DNA of 64,000 nucleotides from contig JADKAF010000001.1 in the NCBI GenBank assembly GCA_016719295.1, forward strand, positions 62,001-126,000, in the 5' to 3' direction. The translations under genes were made by a program, and so were the position numbers. How positions within the stretch are numbered: the first letter of the stretch is position 1; each line of letters opens with the position of its first letter. This stretch comes from Planctomycetota bacterium. Its GTDB lineage: Bacteria; Planctomycetota; UBA1135; JADKAF01. Below, piece after piece: positions 33,509 to 41,808 of this stretch. The notes beneath the pieces were generated by a model. The model saw only the letters and a list, made by a program, of their open reading frames with translations, was not told where the DNA came from and ran no database searches.

Positions 33509-34882
33509 TCATCCTCTCCATAGCTCCTCGCCGTACTCCCAGCCCGCCCTGACCGGCTCCTTCACGAACGCATTCAGCTCCGGGTGGTTGGTGATGCGCC
33601 CGGCCTTGGCGTCCCACTCGATGCGCGTGTGGAAGCGCTGGGCCAGCACCCCGAGGAGAACGATCTCGGTCAGCTTCGCCGCGTAGGTGAAGTTCGAACC
33701 CGGCTCCGGGCCTTCGCCCTTGATCGCGCGCAGCCACTCGCGGAACGGCCCGCCCGCTACGCGCGGGATAGTCTGCGCCGGTGGTTCTGCGCTCCACTTG
33801 CCGCGCAGATCTTCCGGAAGGAGGAACGGCGCTCCGGCGTGGGTGCCGCAGCCGAGCAGGCCCTTCGAGCCCACGAGCCAGCAGGCGCGTCCATGTTCCG
33901 CGGCGTGCCCGACGCTGAACTTGTCGATGCGTCCGACCTTCGACCAGTCCTGCGGGCCATCGAACCAGTGCAGCACGACCGGGCCGCGCTTCGCGTTCGC
34001 AGGAAAGTGATACTTGATCCGGCTGCCCGCAGGGATGACTCCCTCCAGCGAAGGTTTCCGCTCGAGGCACTCCACCGCCTCGGGGGGATCGAGGTCGAGT
34101 GCCCACACCGGCGTATCGAAGGTGTGGCAGCCCCAGTCCCCGAGCATGCCCGATCCGAAGTCGTAGAAGGAGCGCCATCTCAGCGGGTGGTAGTCGCGAG
34201 CGAACTCTCGCTTGGCTGCCGGACCGAGCCATAGATCCCACGCGAGCCCCTCCTTAATCGGGGAGGAGGGAGGCGGCATGGTCGAGGGGTTTGCGAAATG
34301 CGGGCCGCCCATGTCGGGGCCGCTGTTGTGGGCGAAGACCTCGCTCACCTCTCCGATGACGCCGGCCCTATACGCTTCGACGGACTGGCGAATGCCGTCG
34401 CCAGCGTGGCCCTGGTTGCCCATCTGGGTGACGACCTTGTAGCGTTCCTTGGCCTTCACCAGGGTCCGGCATTGCCAGATGTTGTGCGCCAGCGGCTTCT
34501 GGGTGAAGACGTGGATCCCGCGCTCCATGGCCGCCAGCGTGGCGGCGAAGTGCGTGTGATCCGGCGTGGAGATGACCACGGCGTCGATCTCCTTATGCAT
34601 CTTGTCGAGCATCACGCGGAAGTCGTCGAAGAACGGCTGAGTCGTCCGCCAGCTCTTCAGGTTCTCCGCGCAATGCTCGCGATCCACATCGCAGAAGGCG
34701 ACCAAGTTCTCCTCCGAGCACCCCTGGTTGTAGGGCTGCTGGGCGATCCAGCCGCCGGAGCCGATGAAGGCGATGTTGAGCTTGCTGTTGGCCGACTTGC
34801 CGGGCTTGCCGATGGCGAAGGACGGCAGCGCGGTGCTGGCGGCAGCGCCCGTGAGAGTGCGGAGGAAGGTTCGGCGCTGCAT
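33509..34882 (-). CDS. Tat-exported Gfo/Idh/MocA family oxidoreductase
   Basis: NAD(P)-dependent sugar or inositol dehydrogenase-like protein. A twin-arginine leader (RRTFLRTLTGAA, from residue 3) precedes the Rossmann fold (LNIAFIGSGGW), the VVISTPDHTH segment and the QKP (variant of the EKP motif that holds the catalytic Lys). Exported relatives are abundant in Planctomycetota; their substrates are mostly unknown. 457 residues. The upstream hypothetical gene on the same strand lies about 100 bases away. Base composition is lower than flanking genes (37 G+C of 60 at 34441-34500). Confidence 0.88.
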   Translation of the reverse strand: MQRRTFLRTLTGAAASTALPSFAIGKPGKSANSKLNIAFIGSGGWIAQQPYNQGCSEENLVAFCDVDREHCAENLKSWRTTQPFFDDFRVMLDKMHKEIDAVVISTPDHTHFAATLAAMERGIHVFTQKPLAHNIWQCRTLVKAKERYKVVTQMGNQGHAGDGIRQSVEAYRAGVIGEVSEVFAHNSGPDMGGPHFANPSTMPPPSSPIKEGLAWDLWLGPAAKREFARDYHPLRWRSFYDFGSGMLGDWGCHTFDTPVWALDLDPPEAVECLERKPSLEGVIPAGSRIKYHFPANAKRGPVVLHWFDGPQDWSKVGRIDKFSVGHAAEHGRACWLVGSKGLLGCGTHAGAPFLLPEDLRGKWSAEPPAQTIPRVAGGPFREWLRAIKGEGPEPGSNFTYAAKLTEIVLLGVLAQRFHTRIEWDAKAGRITNHPELNAFVKEPVRAGWEYGEELWRG

Positions 34883-34984
34883 GACCTGCGATGTGCGTTG
34901 GAGAAGTGGTGGAAGACCGGCGTTGAGGATGTGCGTGGCGCGAGGCCATGGCCTGCTGGGATCTGGCAGCGCGCGGCCTCGGAC

Positions 34985-36415
34985 TTACTTGGCGCTTCTT
35001 TCGGAAGCGAAGAGCTCCGGGTAGTGCCGTCGGATGAGTGATTGCTCCTCGGCGGTCAATTCCGCGAGCGGGACGGGGCGATCCTGCGGTCGGGTGCCCT
35101 TCTGATTGATCCGGTTCATGATGCTCCAGTTGCGGGAGTGCTTGCCGGGTTCGGGGTCGACGGGCTCCTCGGCCGAGAGATCGTAGCGAGTGAGATCGAT
35201 CACTCTCGGAGCTTCGTTGCTCTTCCAGTTCCGGAGCAGCGCGAGGCGGAAGTCGCGGTTCATGAACCAGGAGATCTCCTGGTCGGCTTCCGAGGCGCGG
35301 ATGCCGCTGCCGCGGTGGACGAAGCGAAGGTCGAGCCTCTCGTTGTCCTTGAACTGAGCGCGCCAGAGCTCCCCGAACTCGCCCTGCGTGATGAGCCGGG
35401 TGTCCGGCCAGCGCTTGCGGATCTCGCTGAGCCAAAGCTGCAGGCCTTCCATGCCATTCTGACCGCCGTAGCCGTAGAGCTTGCGGCCCTCGACCAGGCA
35501 CATCTCCCAGCCGCAGGTCACCCACGCGAAGCCGTTGCGGGCGAAGCCGTCGTCGAAGTGAGCGGCAGTCGTCGCCAGCATCGCCTTCAGCCCGCGCTCG
35601 GTGCCCATGTCGAGCAGCGTCTCGATGGGGCCAACGCCCTGTCGGCTGCGCCAGGGCTCGCCATTCACCATCTGCCTCCCGGGGATGCGGGCGCAGAGGA
35701 AGTCGACGGTCCAGCCGTCCAAGTTCACGCAATCGATGAAGTCGTCCTGGCCACGCGCGGGTTTGCAGAAGTGCTCGCGCGATGGGTAGTAGGGATAGCA
35801 GATCGAGCCTTCGCCATCGCCGTTGTCCACCGCGTACTGGCTCCAGATGTTGCCCTGGCAGACGTGGATGCCCTCCACTTCGGCGAGATAGCGGAGATTC
35901 TCGGCGGCGAGGAATCCGGCGACCACGCTCTTCGGGCGGTAGCCATTCCCGACGATCTCCGAGACTCGCTGGAGGCCATCGTGCAGATCGCGGTTCACCT
36001 GCTCGCGCGCGTTGTACATGTTGGCGAAGTACGCGCCGGGGAGGAAGGTGATCTCGTCGCCGAGCTGCTGGTGATAGGACACGACGAGATCGCGCAGCTC
36101 GCGGTAGGACTCGCGCTCGTCGTGGAGGGCCAGCCAACTGAACGCCCAGGTGATGCGCGCGCCAGGCCAGGCACGGTCGATGGCCTCGCGAAAGGTCCGC
36201 GCTTCCTCAGTCGTGTGGACGCTCGACTCGTCGGGACCGTGGGCGGTGTCGCGGGTGACTTCGATCTGCCGCACGCGGACCACGGTGTTGAGCGTGAGGA
36301 AGCGCTTGCCGATGAGGGCGGGTTCGGGGGCGCTCGATTGAAACGCCGTGGCCAGCGGCGCGAGCAGCAGGGTGAAGAGCGGCAGGATGAGGAAGAGGGG
36401 CGGAGTGTGTTTCAT
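34985..36415 (-). CDS. secreted protein of unknown function (DUF3863/DUF3864-like)
   Basis: Signal peptide (LFLILPLFTLLLAPLATA) and a 450-residue mature part. It recalls DUF3863/DUF3864 proteins, mainly known from Bacteroidetes, in which an N-terminal TIM-barrel-like, polysaccharide-deacetylase-type fold is predicted: WAFSWLALHDERESYRELRDL, FLPGAYFANMYNAREQV and WVTCGWEMCLVEGRK are the most distinctive segments. That family call is from memory of the pattern and is tentative. It sits upstream of the Tat oxidoreductase on the same strand, so both may act on the same exported sugar substrate (inference). Confidence 0.6.
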   Translation of the reverse strand: MKHTPPLFLILPLFTLLLAPLATAFQSSAPEPALIGKRFLTLNTVVRVRQIEVTRDTAHGPDESSVHTTEEARTFREAIDRAWPGARITWAFSWLALHDERESYRELRDLVVSYHQQLGDEITFLPGAYFANMYNAREQVNRDLHDGLQRVSEIVGNGYRPKSVVAGFLAAENLRYLAEVEGIHVCQGNIWSQYAVDNGDGEGSICYPYYPSREHFCKPARGQDDFIDCVNLDGWTVDFLCARIPGRQMVNGEPWRSRQGVGPIETLLDMGTERGLKAMLATTAAHFDDGFARNGFAWVTCGWEMCLVEGRKLYGYGGQNGMEGLQLWLSEIRKRWPDTRLITQGEFGELWRAQFKDNERLDLRFVHRGSGIRASEADQEISWFMNRDFRLALLRNWKSNEAPRVIDLTRYDLSAEEPVDPEPGKHSRNWSIMNRINQKGTRPQDRPVPLAELTAEEQSLIRRHYPELFASERSAK

Positions 36416-36485
36416 GATCCGGCGGTCCGACGCGCCCCTCTAGCGCACGCTGCAGAGGCGCTTGCAGCGTGACTCGCTCTGTCTC

Positions 36486-37442
36486 TCAGATCACCACGAG
36501 CTGCAACCCATTCGACGTCACCACCGGCAACGGCAACGCCGAGCCCGCATCGACGACAGCGAAGAACGCGGTCACGACCTGCCCCTGTAGCACTTGCAGG
36601 TTCGGGATCGGGAATGGCAGCAGCAAGTTGCCGCTCGGCGTCGTCGAGCGCAGGGTGCCGGTGAAGACGCTGGTGCTCAGGCTGGCCGCGAGCTCGTTGT
36701 GCAGGAAGCAGCCGTTCGTGCCGGCGAGCGGGATCTGGCCGAAGCTCGGGATGATGCCGAGGAAGAGCACGGCGGGCGCGCCGGGCGTGAAGCCCGTGCC
36801 CTCGAGGGCGAAGTTCGCGTTGCCGCGCACGGGGACCTCGTTGGTGAAGATCGTGCCGAGCTTGCCTTGCGAGCTGGCGCAGGCGTCGGGCTGCGTCGAG
36901 ATGCCGACCTCATCGAGCAGCGCGTCGAAGAGCTGGAGCTTCAGCTCGCGCGGCGGATCGTTGATCCAAGTGCCGCCGGAGAGACGGACGCTGGTCAGCA
37001 CATCGAGGCCGCCCGGCTCGTAGGGCGTCTGCAGGAAGCCCGGGTCGATCCAGACGAGCCAGTACGGCGCGTTGGCCGTGACCGGCACGGCGGCGTCGAA
37101 GTTCACTCCATACCACGCCGTGGGCTGCGCGAGCGGCAGCACGCAGGTGCCGCCGCCGAGGCGGGCGAGCGGGAGCTGCGTCGCGGGATCCTCGCTCCAG
37201 ATCTCCAGGCTCGTGGCGAACGAGCGCGAGGGGGCGCTGGTGAAGAGGCGCGCGCTGCGCAGCGGCTGCGCGCAGCTCGCGAGGAAGCGATAGGCGCGCG
37301 TGGTCGGGCCGCTCAACCCCGCTGCCGTGATCGCGTTTGAAGTCGTGTTCGTCTGGTCGTTGAAGCCCTGGCAGCGCGGCGTTTGCGCGAGCGAGAGGCT
37401 CGAGAGGAACAGCAGAGAACCGAGGGCGAGGCCGAGCTTCAT
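36486..37442 (-). CDS. secreted two-domain protein, paralogue 1
   Basis: Signal peptide (LALGSLLFLSSLSLAQ), then an N-terminal beta domain containing GFNDQTN, a C/T-S-A-P segment, LEIWSEDPA, the NFDAAVPV strand and YWLVWIDPG. The C-terminal ~130 residues are the shared domain ending S-N-G-L-Q-L-V-V-I. The protein at 61690-62655 matches it along its whole length (FNDQEN, LELWSHDPA, NFDSAVPV, YWLVWVDPG), so the two are paralogues. Function unknown; surface protein likely. The internal ATG at the signal peptide is the better start. Confidence 0.75.
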   Translation of the reverse strand: MKLGLALGSLLFLSSLSLAQTPRCQGFNDQTNTTSNAITAAGLSGPTTRAYRFLASCAQPLRSARLFTSAPSRSFATSLEIWSEDPATQLPLARLGGGTCVLPLAQPTAWYGVNFDAAVPVTANAPYWLVWIDPGFLQTPYEPGGLDVLTSVRLSGGTWINDPPRELKLQLFDALLDEVGISTQPDACASSQGKLGTIFTNEVPVRGNANFALEGTGFTPGAPAVLFLGIIPSFGQIPLAGTNGCFLHNELAASLSTSVFTGTLRSTTPSGNLLLPFPIPNLQVLQGQVVTAFFAVVDAGSALPLPVVTSNGLQLVVI

Positions 37443-37514
37443 GACGGGAGGCTCCGAGAAGAGGGTCGTCCTCCAGTCTGGCGCTTCCGCGGATTCCAAC
37501 AAGGACTCGCTCGC

Positions 37515-38582
37515 TCAGCGCTGCGCCAGGCGAGCCATCCACGCTCCATAAAGCGCGACCAGCAGGAGCCCGACCAGGACGGCGACCCGACCCGCCGCCG
37601 TCGTTCCCGCCGCCGAGGACGCGAGCCCCGCACCATGCGCGATCGCTCCACCGAGCAAGATCCCCATCGTGGTCACGAACGCATCGCCATTCCCCTCGCC
37701 GCTCATCGCGATCTGCCGCACCGGGCAGCCGCCGGCGAGCGCGCCGCAGAGCCCGAGCAGCGTCGTGGAGAGCGCATTCCAGAGCCACTCGCCGTGCGCG
37801 ATCGGCTGGCTCGCGAAGCCGAGGCGGAACGAGCCGCCCAGAGCGAGGACGAGCGCGTAGCTCGCGATGAGCGCGCCGCACGCCAGCAGCATGGGCCGCG
37901 GTCCGCCGAAGACCTGCCGCGCCGCGGAGATCGCGCAGAAGCCCGAAGCGGAGAGCAGGGTGCCGGCCGGCAGCGCGAGCACGAGCGCCCACATCCACGG
38001 GGCATGCGGAGGTCCGCCGGGATCGCCCGCGAGCGGACCGCGGAGCGCGCCAAGCAAGAACGCTCCGCCGATCAGCGCGAAGAAGAGCGGGCCGAGCAAG
38101 CCGACGGGCAGCGGCACCTCGCTCGTCGTTCCGACTTTGTAGCCGCGCTGCTCGCAGCGCCGCGCGACGAAGACACCGACGAGGAAGCCCGGCAGCGCGA
38201 GCCAGGCGTGGAGATCGCCGCCGCCCAAACGCTGCAGCAGGCGGAACGGGCAGCCCAAGAAGACGAGCGCCGCGATGCCCATCCACACGCCGAGGAAGAG
38301 GCGCGTCGCGGCATGCGAGCCCGAGCGCGCGCGGAGCTCCCCCCGCGAGAGCTTCCAGAGCAGCGCGCCCAGCATCAGCCCCATGAGCTCGGGGCGGAAG
38401 ATCTGCGGGCCCGCGGCGAAGAGGCCGAGCGAGCCCGCGACGTCGCGGAGGAAGCACGCGCCGCAGAGGCCCATGTTGCCGGGGTTGCCGAGCAGCACCA
38501 ACGCCGCGGCCAGCGCACCGATCGCGGCGCACGCGCCGAGGCCGAGCGCGCGGGCGCGCGGCGTTGCTTCGCGGAGCCACAT
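37515..38582 (-). CDS. YeeE/YedE family transporter (YedE selenium-type)
   Basis: A polytopic inner-membrane protein of about nine or ten helices, 355 residues. Cysteine-bearing motifs typical of the YedE group are present: NPGNMGLCGACFLRD (33-47), GCPFRLLQRLGGGD and GCPVRQIAMSGEGNGDAFV. Relatives are linked to selenium metabolism (TIGR04112 type) or thiosulfate uptake. No selD, selA or TusA-like gene is adjacent here. Its ATG lies five bases after the stop of the upstream secreted protein. Confidence 0.85.
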   Translation of the reverse strand: MWLREATPRARALGLGACAAIGALAAALVLLGNPGNMGLCGACFLRDVAGSLGLFAAGPQIFRPELMGLMLGALLWKLSRGELRARSGSHAATRLFLGVWMGIAALVFLGCPFRLLQRLGGGDLHAWLALPGFLVGVFVARRCEQRGYKVGTTSEVPLPVGLLGPLFFALIGGAFLLGALRGPLAGDPGGPPHAPWMWALVLALPAGTLLSASGFCAISAARQVFGGPRPMLLACGALIASYALVLALGGSFRLGFASQPIAHGEWLWNALSTTLLGLCGALAGGCPVRQIAMSGEGNGDAFVTTMGILLGGAIAHGAGLASSAAGTTAAGRVAVLVGLLLVALYGAWMARLAQR

Positions 38583-38587
38583 GGCGC

Positions 38588-39757
38588 TCACCGCAGCTGC
38601 AGGAGGAGTCCGTTCGAGAGCGCGAGCCCGCCGGGCACCGGCGCCAGGGTGAGCGTTTGCGCGTAGAGGCGCGCGGAGAAGGTCGGGCTCGGCACGCCGA
38701 AGGAGAACGAGAGCACCGCGGGCGCGCTCGCGCTCGTGATGCCGCTCGCCGTGGCATCGATGCTGGTGAAGAGCGAGCAGCCGCTCGTGCCGAGCAGCGG
38801 ATCCAAGGCGAGCGGTAGGGCGAGGCCGAGATAGCTCGCGTCGCTGATCCCGAGCAGGAGCACGCCGGGCTGGCCCGCGGCATGGCCGCTGGAGTCGAGC
38901 TGCAGCACGCCGCCCGCTTGGAGCTGCCCCTGCGCGCTGAGCGTGGCCGTGCCGGCGCCGGCGGCGCAGCCGCTGCCGAAGGCGCGCGCGAAGCCCGCTC
39001 TCCCGACCTCGATGTTGTCGAGCATGTAGGTCGCGCCCTCGAAGTGGAGGAAGAGCGCATCCCAGAGCGCCGCGTTCCGCGCGTCGGTCGCGGAGGGATC
39101 GAGGCCGAGCGGCACGTCCTGCAGACCGGGTACGGAGGTGAAGCTCGTCTGGCCCAGCGTCAGGTTCTGCACCTCTACGGAGCCGAGCCCGCCCGCGCCG
39201 TTCGCCGCGAGATCGAGGAGCACGCGCACGCGGATCCACTGCCCGCTCGCGATCCCGAGCGCAGCGAGGGGCACGCGCACCGCAGCACCGCTCGCGGGCA
39301 CGAGCTGGAGCTGTACGTTCGACTGCGTGCCGAGCACGAAGCGCACGCCGCGCTCACCCGCTTCGCTGCCGCGCACGATGCCGTTCGTGTTCGCGTCATA
39401 GGCCATCCCGAAGGTGCCGCCCCAGTAGCCGACGAACATGTCGGCCTGGAAGTAGGCATTGCGCTGCGTCGAGACGAGCGGGGCAAAGCTCCACGCGGCG
39501 TCGTTCTTCCTCGACGCATCGCAGCCGTAGCCTGGCCCGACCTCCTGGAAGCGCAAGCAGGGCGTCGCGTCGTGCGAGAGCGTCGCCGTGACGCCGCAGC
39601 GCTGCCGCGCGTTGAAGGTCTGCTCGCTCCAGCCGTCCTGCCCGTCGAGCAGCGTGTAGGGATGAGTATCGGAGCCTTGGAGCGCGTTGAAGCTGTAGCT
39701 CGCTTGCGCGGCGGCGGGGGCCGCGAGCAGAGCGACGAGGATCGAGGGACGAAGCAT
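38588..39757 (-). CDS. secreted lectin-like protein with shared C-terminal domain
   Basis: Signal peptide (ILVALLAAPAAAQ), then a ~240-residue beta-sandwich resembling concanavalin-like secreted domains (YSFNALQGSDT, WSFAPLVST, GGTFGMAYDANTNG, and LDNIEVGRAG). The C-terminal domain begins F-G-S-G-C and ends S-N-G-L-L-L-Q-L-R, like three other proteins here. Six bases separate its stop from the YedE start, so the two are probably co-transcribed. Function unknown. Confidence 0.75.
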   Translation of the reverse strand: MLRPSILVALLAAPAAAQASYSFNALQGSDTHPYTLLDGQDGWSEQTFNARQRCGVTATLSHDATPCLRFQEVGPGYGCDASRKNDAAWSFAPLVSTQRNAYFQADMFVGYWGGTFGMAYDANTNGIVRGSEAGERGVRFVLGTQSNVQLQLVPASGAAVRVPLAALGIASGQWIRVRVLLDLAANGAGGLGSVEVQNLTLGQTSFTSVPGLQDVPLGLDPSATDARNAALWDALFLHFEGATYMLDNIEVGRAGFARAFGSGCAAGAGTATLSAQGQLQAGGVLQLDSSGHAAGQPGVLLLGISDASYLGLALPLALDPLLGTSGCSLFTSIDATASGITSASAPAVLSFSFGVPSPTFSARLYAQTLTLAPVPGGLALSNGLLLQLR

Positions 39758-39922
39758 GGCGAACCTGCGGGGACGGGAGCTCGGGTGAGCCGGGGCCAGC
39801 GGACGGAGAGGCCGGCGCTCGGCGGTGCGAAGCTAGCTTGAGAGCACGCCCGTTGCCTTGCAATCGAGGGCCGTGTCTTTCCCTTGTTCTCGTCGCGCGC
39901 CGTTCCGTGGACACTCTGCGCC

Positions 39923-40759
39923 ATGCTCTTCGCCACCACCGACCTCGCTCGCGAGATCGAGTCCGCCGAGGCCGCGCTCGTTCAGGCCTGCACGCGCGCC
40001 ACGGCCCGTCGGCGTCCGGGGATCGATGCCCGGCTCCGTCCCGTGGCCGGCGGCCTCGCGGCGCTCACCGAGGCGGGGTCTCCGCTGAACAAGCTCGTCG
40101 GCCTCGGCTTCGCGGGGCTGCCCGACGAGAGCGAGCTCTCCGAGCTCGAGCGCGCGTTCGACGCGCGCGGCGTTCCCGTCCAGGTCGAGCTCGCGAGCCT
40201 CGGCGACCCCGAGCTCCTGCGCTGGTTCTCGCGCCGCGGCTACGTCGCCATGGGCTGCGAGAACGTGCTCGGCTGCGAGCTCCGCTCCCTCCGCGATCTC
40301 GCGCCACGAGCGGTCGAGGTGCGCGTAGCACTCGACTCGGAGCTCGAGCTCTGGAGTCGCGTGCTGATCGACGGCTTCGCCGCCCCCGACGCGCAGGGCG
40401 TCGCGTCGCACGAGGAGTTCCCGCGCGAGGTCTTGGAGCGCGTGCTGCTCGATGTGGCATCGACCGAGCACTTGGTGCGCTACCTCGGCGTCCTCGACGA
40501 GCGCGTCGTGGGCGCCGGCGCGTTCCGCCGCACGGGCCGCTTCGCGCAGCTCACCGGCGCCGCGACGCTGCGCGAGGCGCGCCGGCGGGGAGTGCAATCC
40601 GCGCTGCTCGACGTACGGCTCCACGACGCGCGCTCGCGCGGCGCGGAGCTCGCGCTCGTCGTCACGCAGCCAGGATCGAAGTCGCAGGAGAACCTGCAGC
40701 GACGCGGCTTCGAGCTGCTCTACACGCGCGTGATCCTGGTGCGCGAGCCCGCGGTCTGA
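39923..40759 (+). CDS. GNAT family N-acetyltransferase
   Basis: Acetyl-CoA-dependent acetyltransferase. The acetyl-CoA-binding helix start is A-R-R-R-G-V-Q-S-A-L-L (R/Q-x-x-G-x-G/A pattern), preceded by the GAGAFRRTG and LTGAATL strands and followed by NLQRRGFELLYTR. 278 residues, so it carries an extra N-terminal domain of about 120 residues, as in tandem or two-domain GNATs. Substrate unknown. The ATG is chosen at M-L-F-A-T-T-D; the frame is open 39 bases upstream. Confidence 0.82.
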   Translation: MLFATTDLAREIESAEAALVQACTRATARRRPGIDARLRPVAGGLAALTEAGSPLNKLVGLGFAGLPDESELSELERAFDARGVPVQVELASLGDPELLRWFSRRGYVAMGCENVLGCELRSLRDLAPRAVEVRVALDSELELWSRVLIDGFAAPDAQGVASHEEFPREVLERVLLDVASTEHLVRYLGVLDERVVGAGAFRRTGRFAQLTGAATLREARRRGVQSALLDVRLHDARSRGAELALVVTQPGSKSQENLQRRGFELLYTRVILVREPAV

Positions 40760-40768
40760 GCGGTCGCG

Positions 40769-41055
40769 TCAGCGCACCCGCGTGAGCTCGGGGGTCGCGA
40801 GCTGCGGCGGGACGTCGAAGGGCCTCGAGCCTTGAGCGCGAGCTCCGCTCCGCTCGCGCCCACCATGCGGCACCGGCAAGGGGATGCGCCGCTCGACGAG
40901 ACCGGGGAGCTCCGCGTGCGCGAGCTCGGCGCGGCGTTCGCGACCGCGGTCGCTTGCGGAACCGGGCTCCTCGCGAGGACCTCGAAGGCGCCTTGGGCGA
41001 GGGCGAGGGGGCGAGGAGCAACGAACGCGAGGGTGAGCAAGAGGAGGCCGCTCAT
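40769..41055 (-). CDS. small secreted protein, reading frame uncertain
   Basis: A signal-peptide-like start (MSGLLLLTLAFVAPRPLALAQ) suggests a short exported protein. The C-terminal frame that looks most coding (ELAHAELPGL, ending DVPPQLATPELTRVR) is in a different frame from the signal peptide. It stops nine bases after the converging GNAT gene. A break of one base near 40970 would join them; without it the first frame runs to 40720 and overlaps the GNAT gene by 40 bases. No family recognised. The segment could also be a chance open frame. Confidence 0.35.
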
Positions 41056-41171
41056 GGTCGGAGCTCAGGTCGAGGGGCGGACGCCGGTTCCTCGATCGTC
41101 CCCGAAGCCACGAGCACCTCGCGGAAGTGCGGGTGCAGAGTAGGATGCGACCCGCCATCGACCTGCTGATC

Positions 41172-41766
41172 ATGGACCTCCGCACGACTATCTCCGCCGC
41201 CGCCGCCGGTGACGCCAACGCGCTGAACGCGCTCTTCGAGCGGAACCTGCCGCTGCTCGAGGCGTTCTTGCGCGTGCGCCGGTCGCGCGCTGCAGGCGCG
41301 CGAGTCGATCCGCGACCTCGCGCAGTCGGTCTGCCGCGAGGTGCTCGGCGACTGGGAGAAGATCGAGCTCCGCAGCGAGAAGGAGTTCCGCAACTACCTC
41401 TTCCTCGAAGCGGGGCGAAAGATCCTGAAGAAGGCGCGCTTCCACGCGCAGGAGCGCCGCGACGCGCGGCGCGAAGCGGGCTCGCTCGACACCGACGAGG
41501 CCGAGACGCTGCGCGGCGTCTACGCTTCGGTGCTGACGCCGAGCCGCTGCGCCGATGCCCGCGAGGAAGTCGCCGCGATCGAGGACGCGATCGCGGAGCT
41601 GCCCGAAGCGCAGCGCGACGCGATCACGCTGACCCGGCTGCTGGGGCTCACGACGGCCGAGGCCGGCGTCGAGCTCGGCGTCACCGAGTCCGCCGTGCGC
41701 GGGCTCATCGCGCGCGGCTTGGCGCGCATCGCCGCGCAGCGCAGCGCGCAGCGCGGCGAGGGCTGA
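41172..41766 (+). CDS. ECF-type RNA polymerase sigma factor, frameshifted
   Basis: A short sigma factor of the planctomycetal ECF kind. Region 2 is split: MDLRTTISAAAAGDANALNALFERNLPLLEAFLRVR is in one frame and RALQARESIRDLAQSVCREVL continues in another. One extra C near 41276-41284 accounts for the break. Region 4 (LPEAQRDAITLTRLLGLTTAEAGVELGVTESAVRGLIARGL) is intact and recognises -35 DNA. It is convergent with the giant kinase at 41809-45400, the usual planctomycetal sigma/kinase neighbourhood. As read, only the second half (from about 41341) would be made. Confidence 0.72.
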
Positions 41767-41808
41767 GCCGCGCGAGCGGCGCCGCAGACCACGAGCGCTC
41801 TCGCGCGC

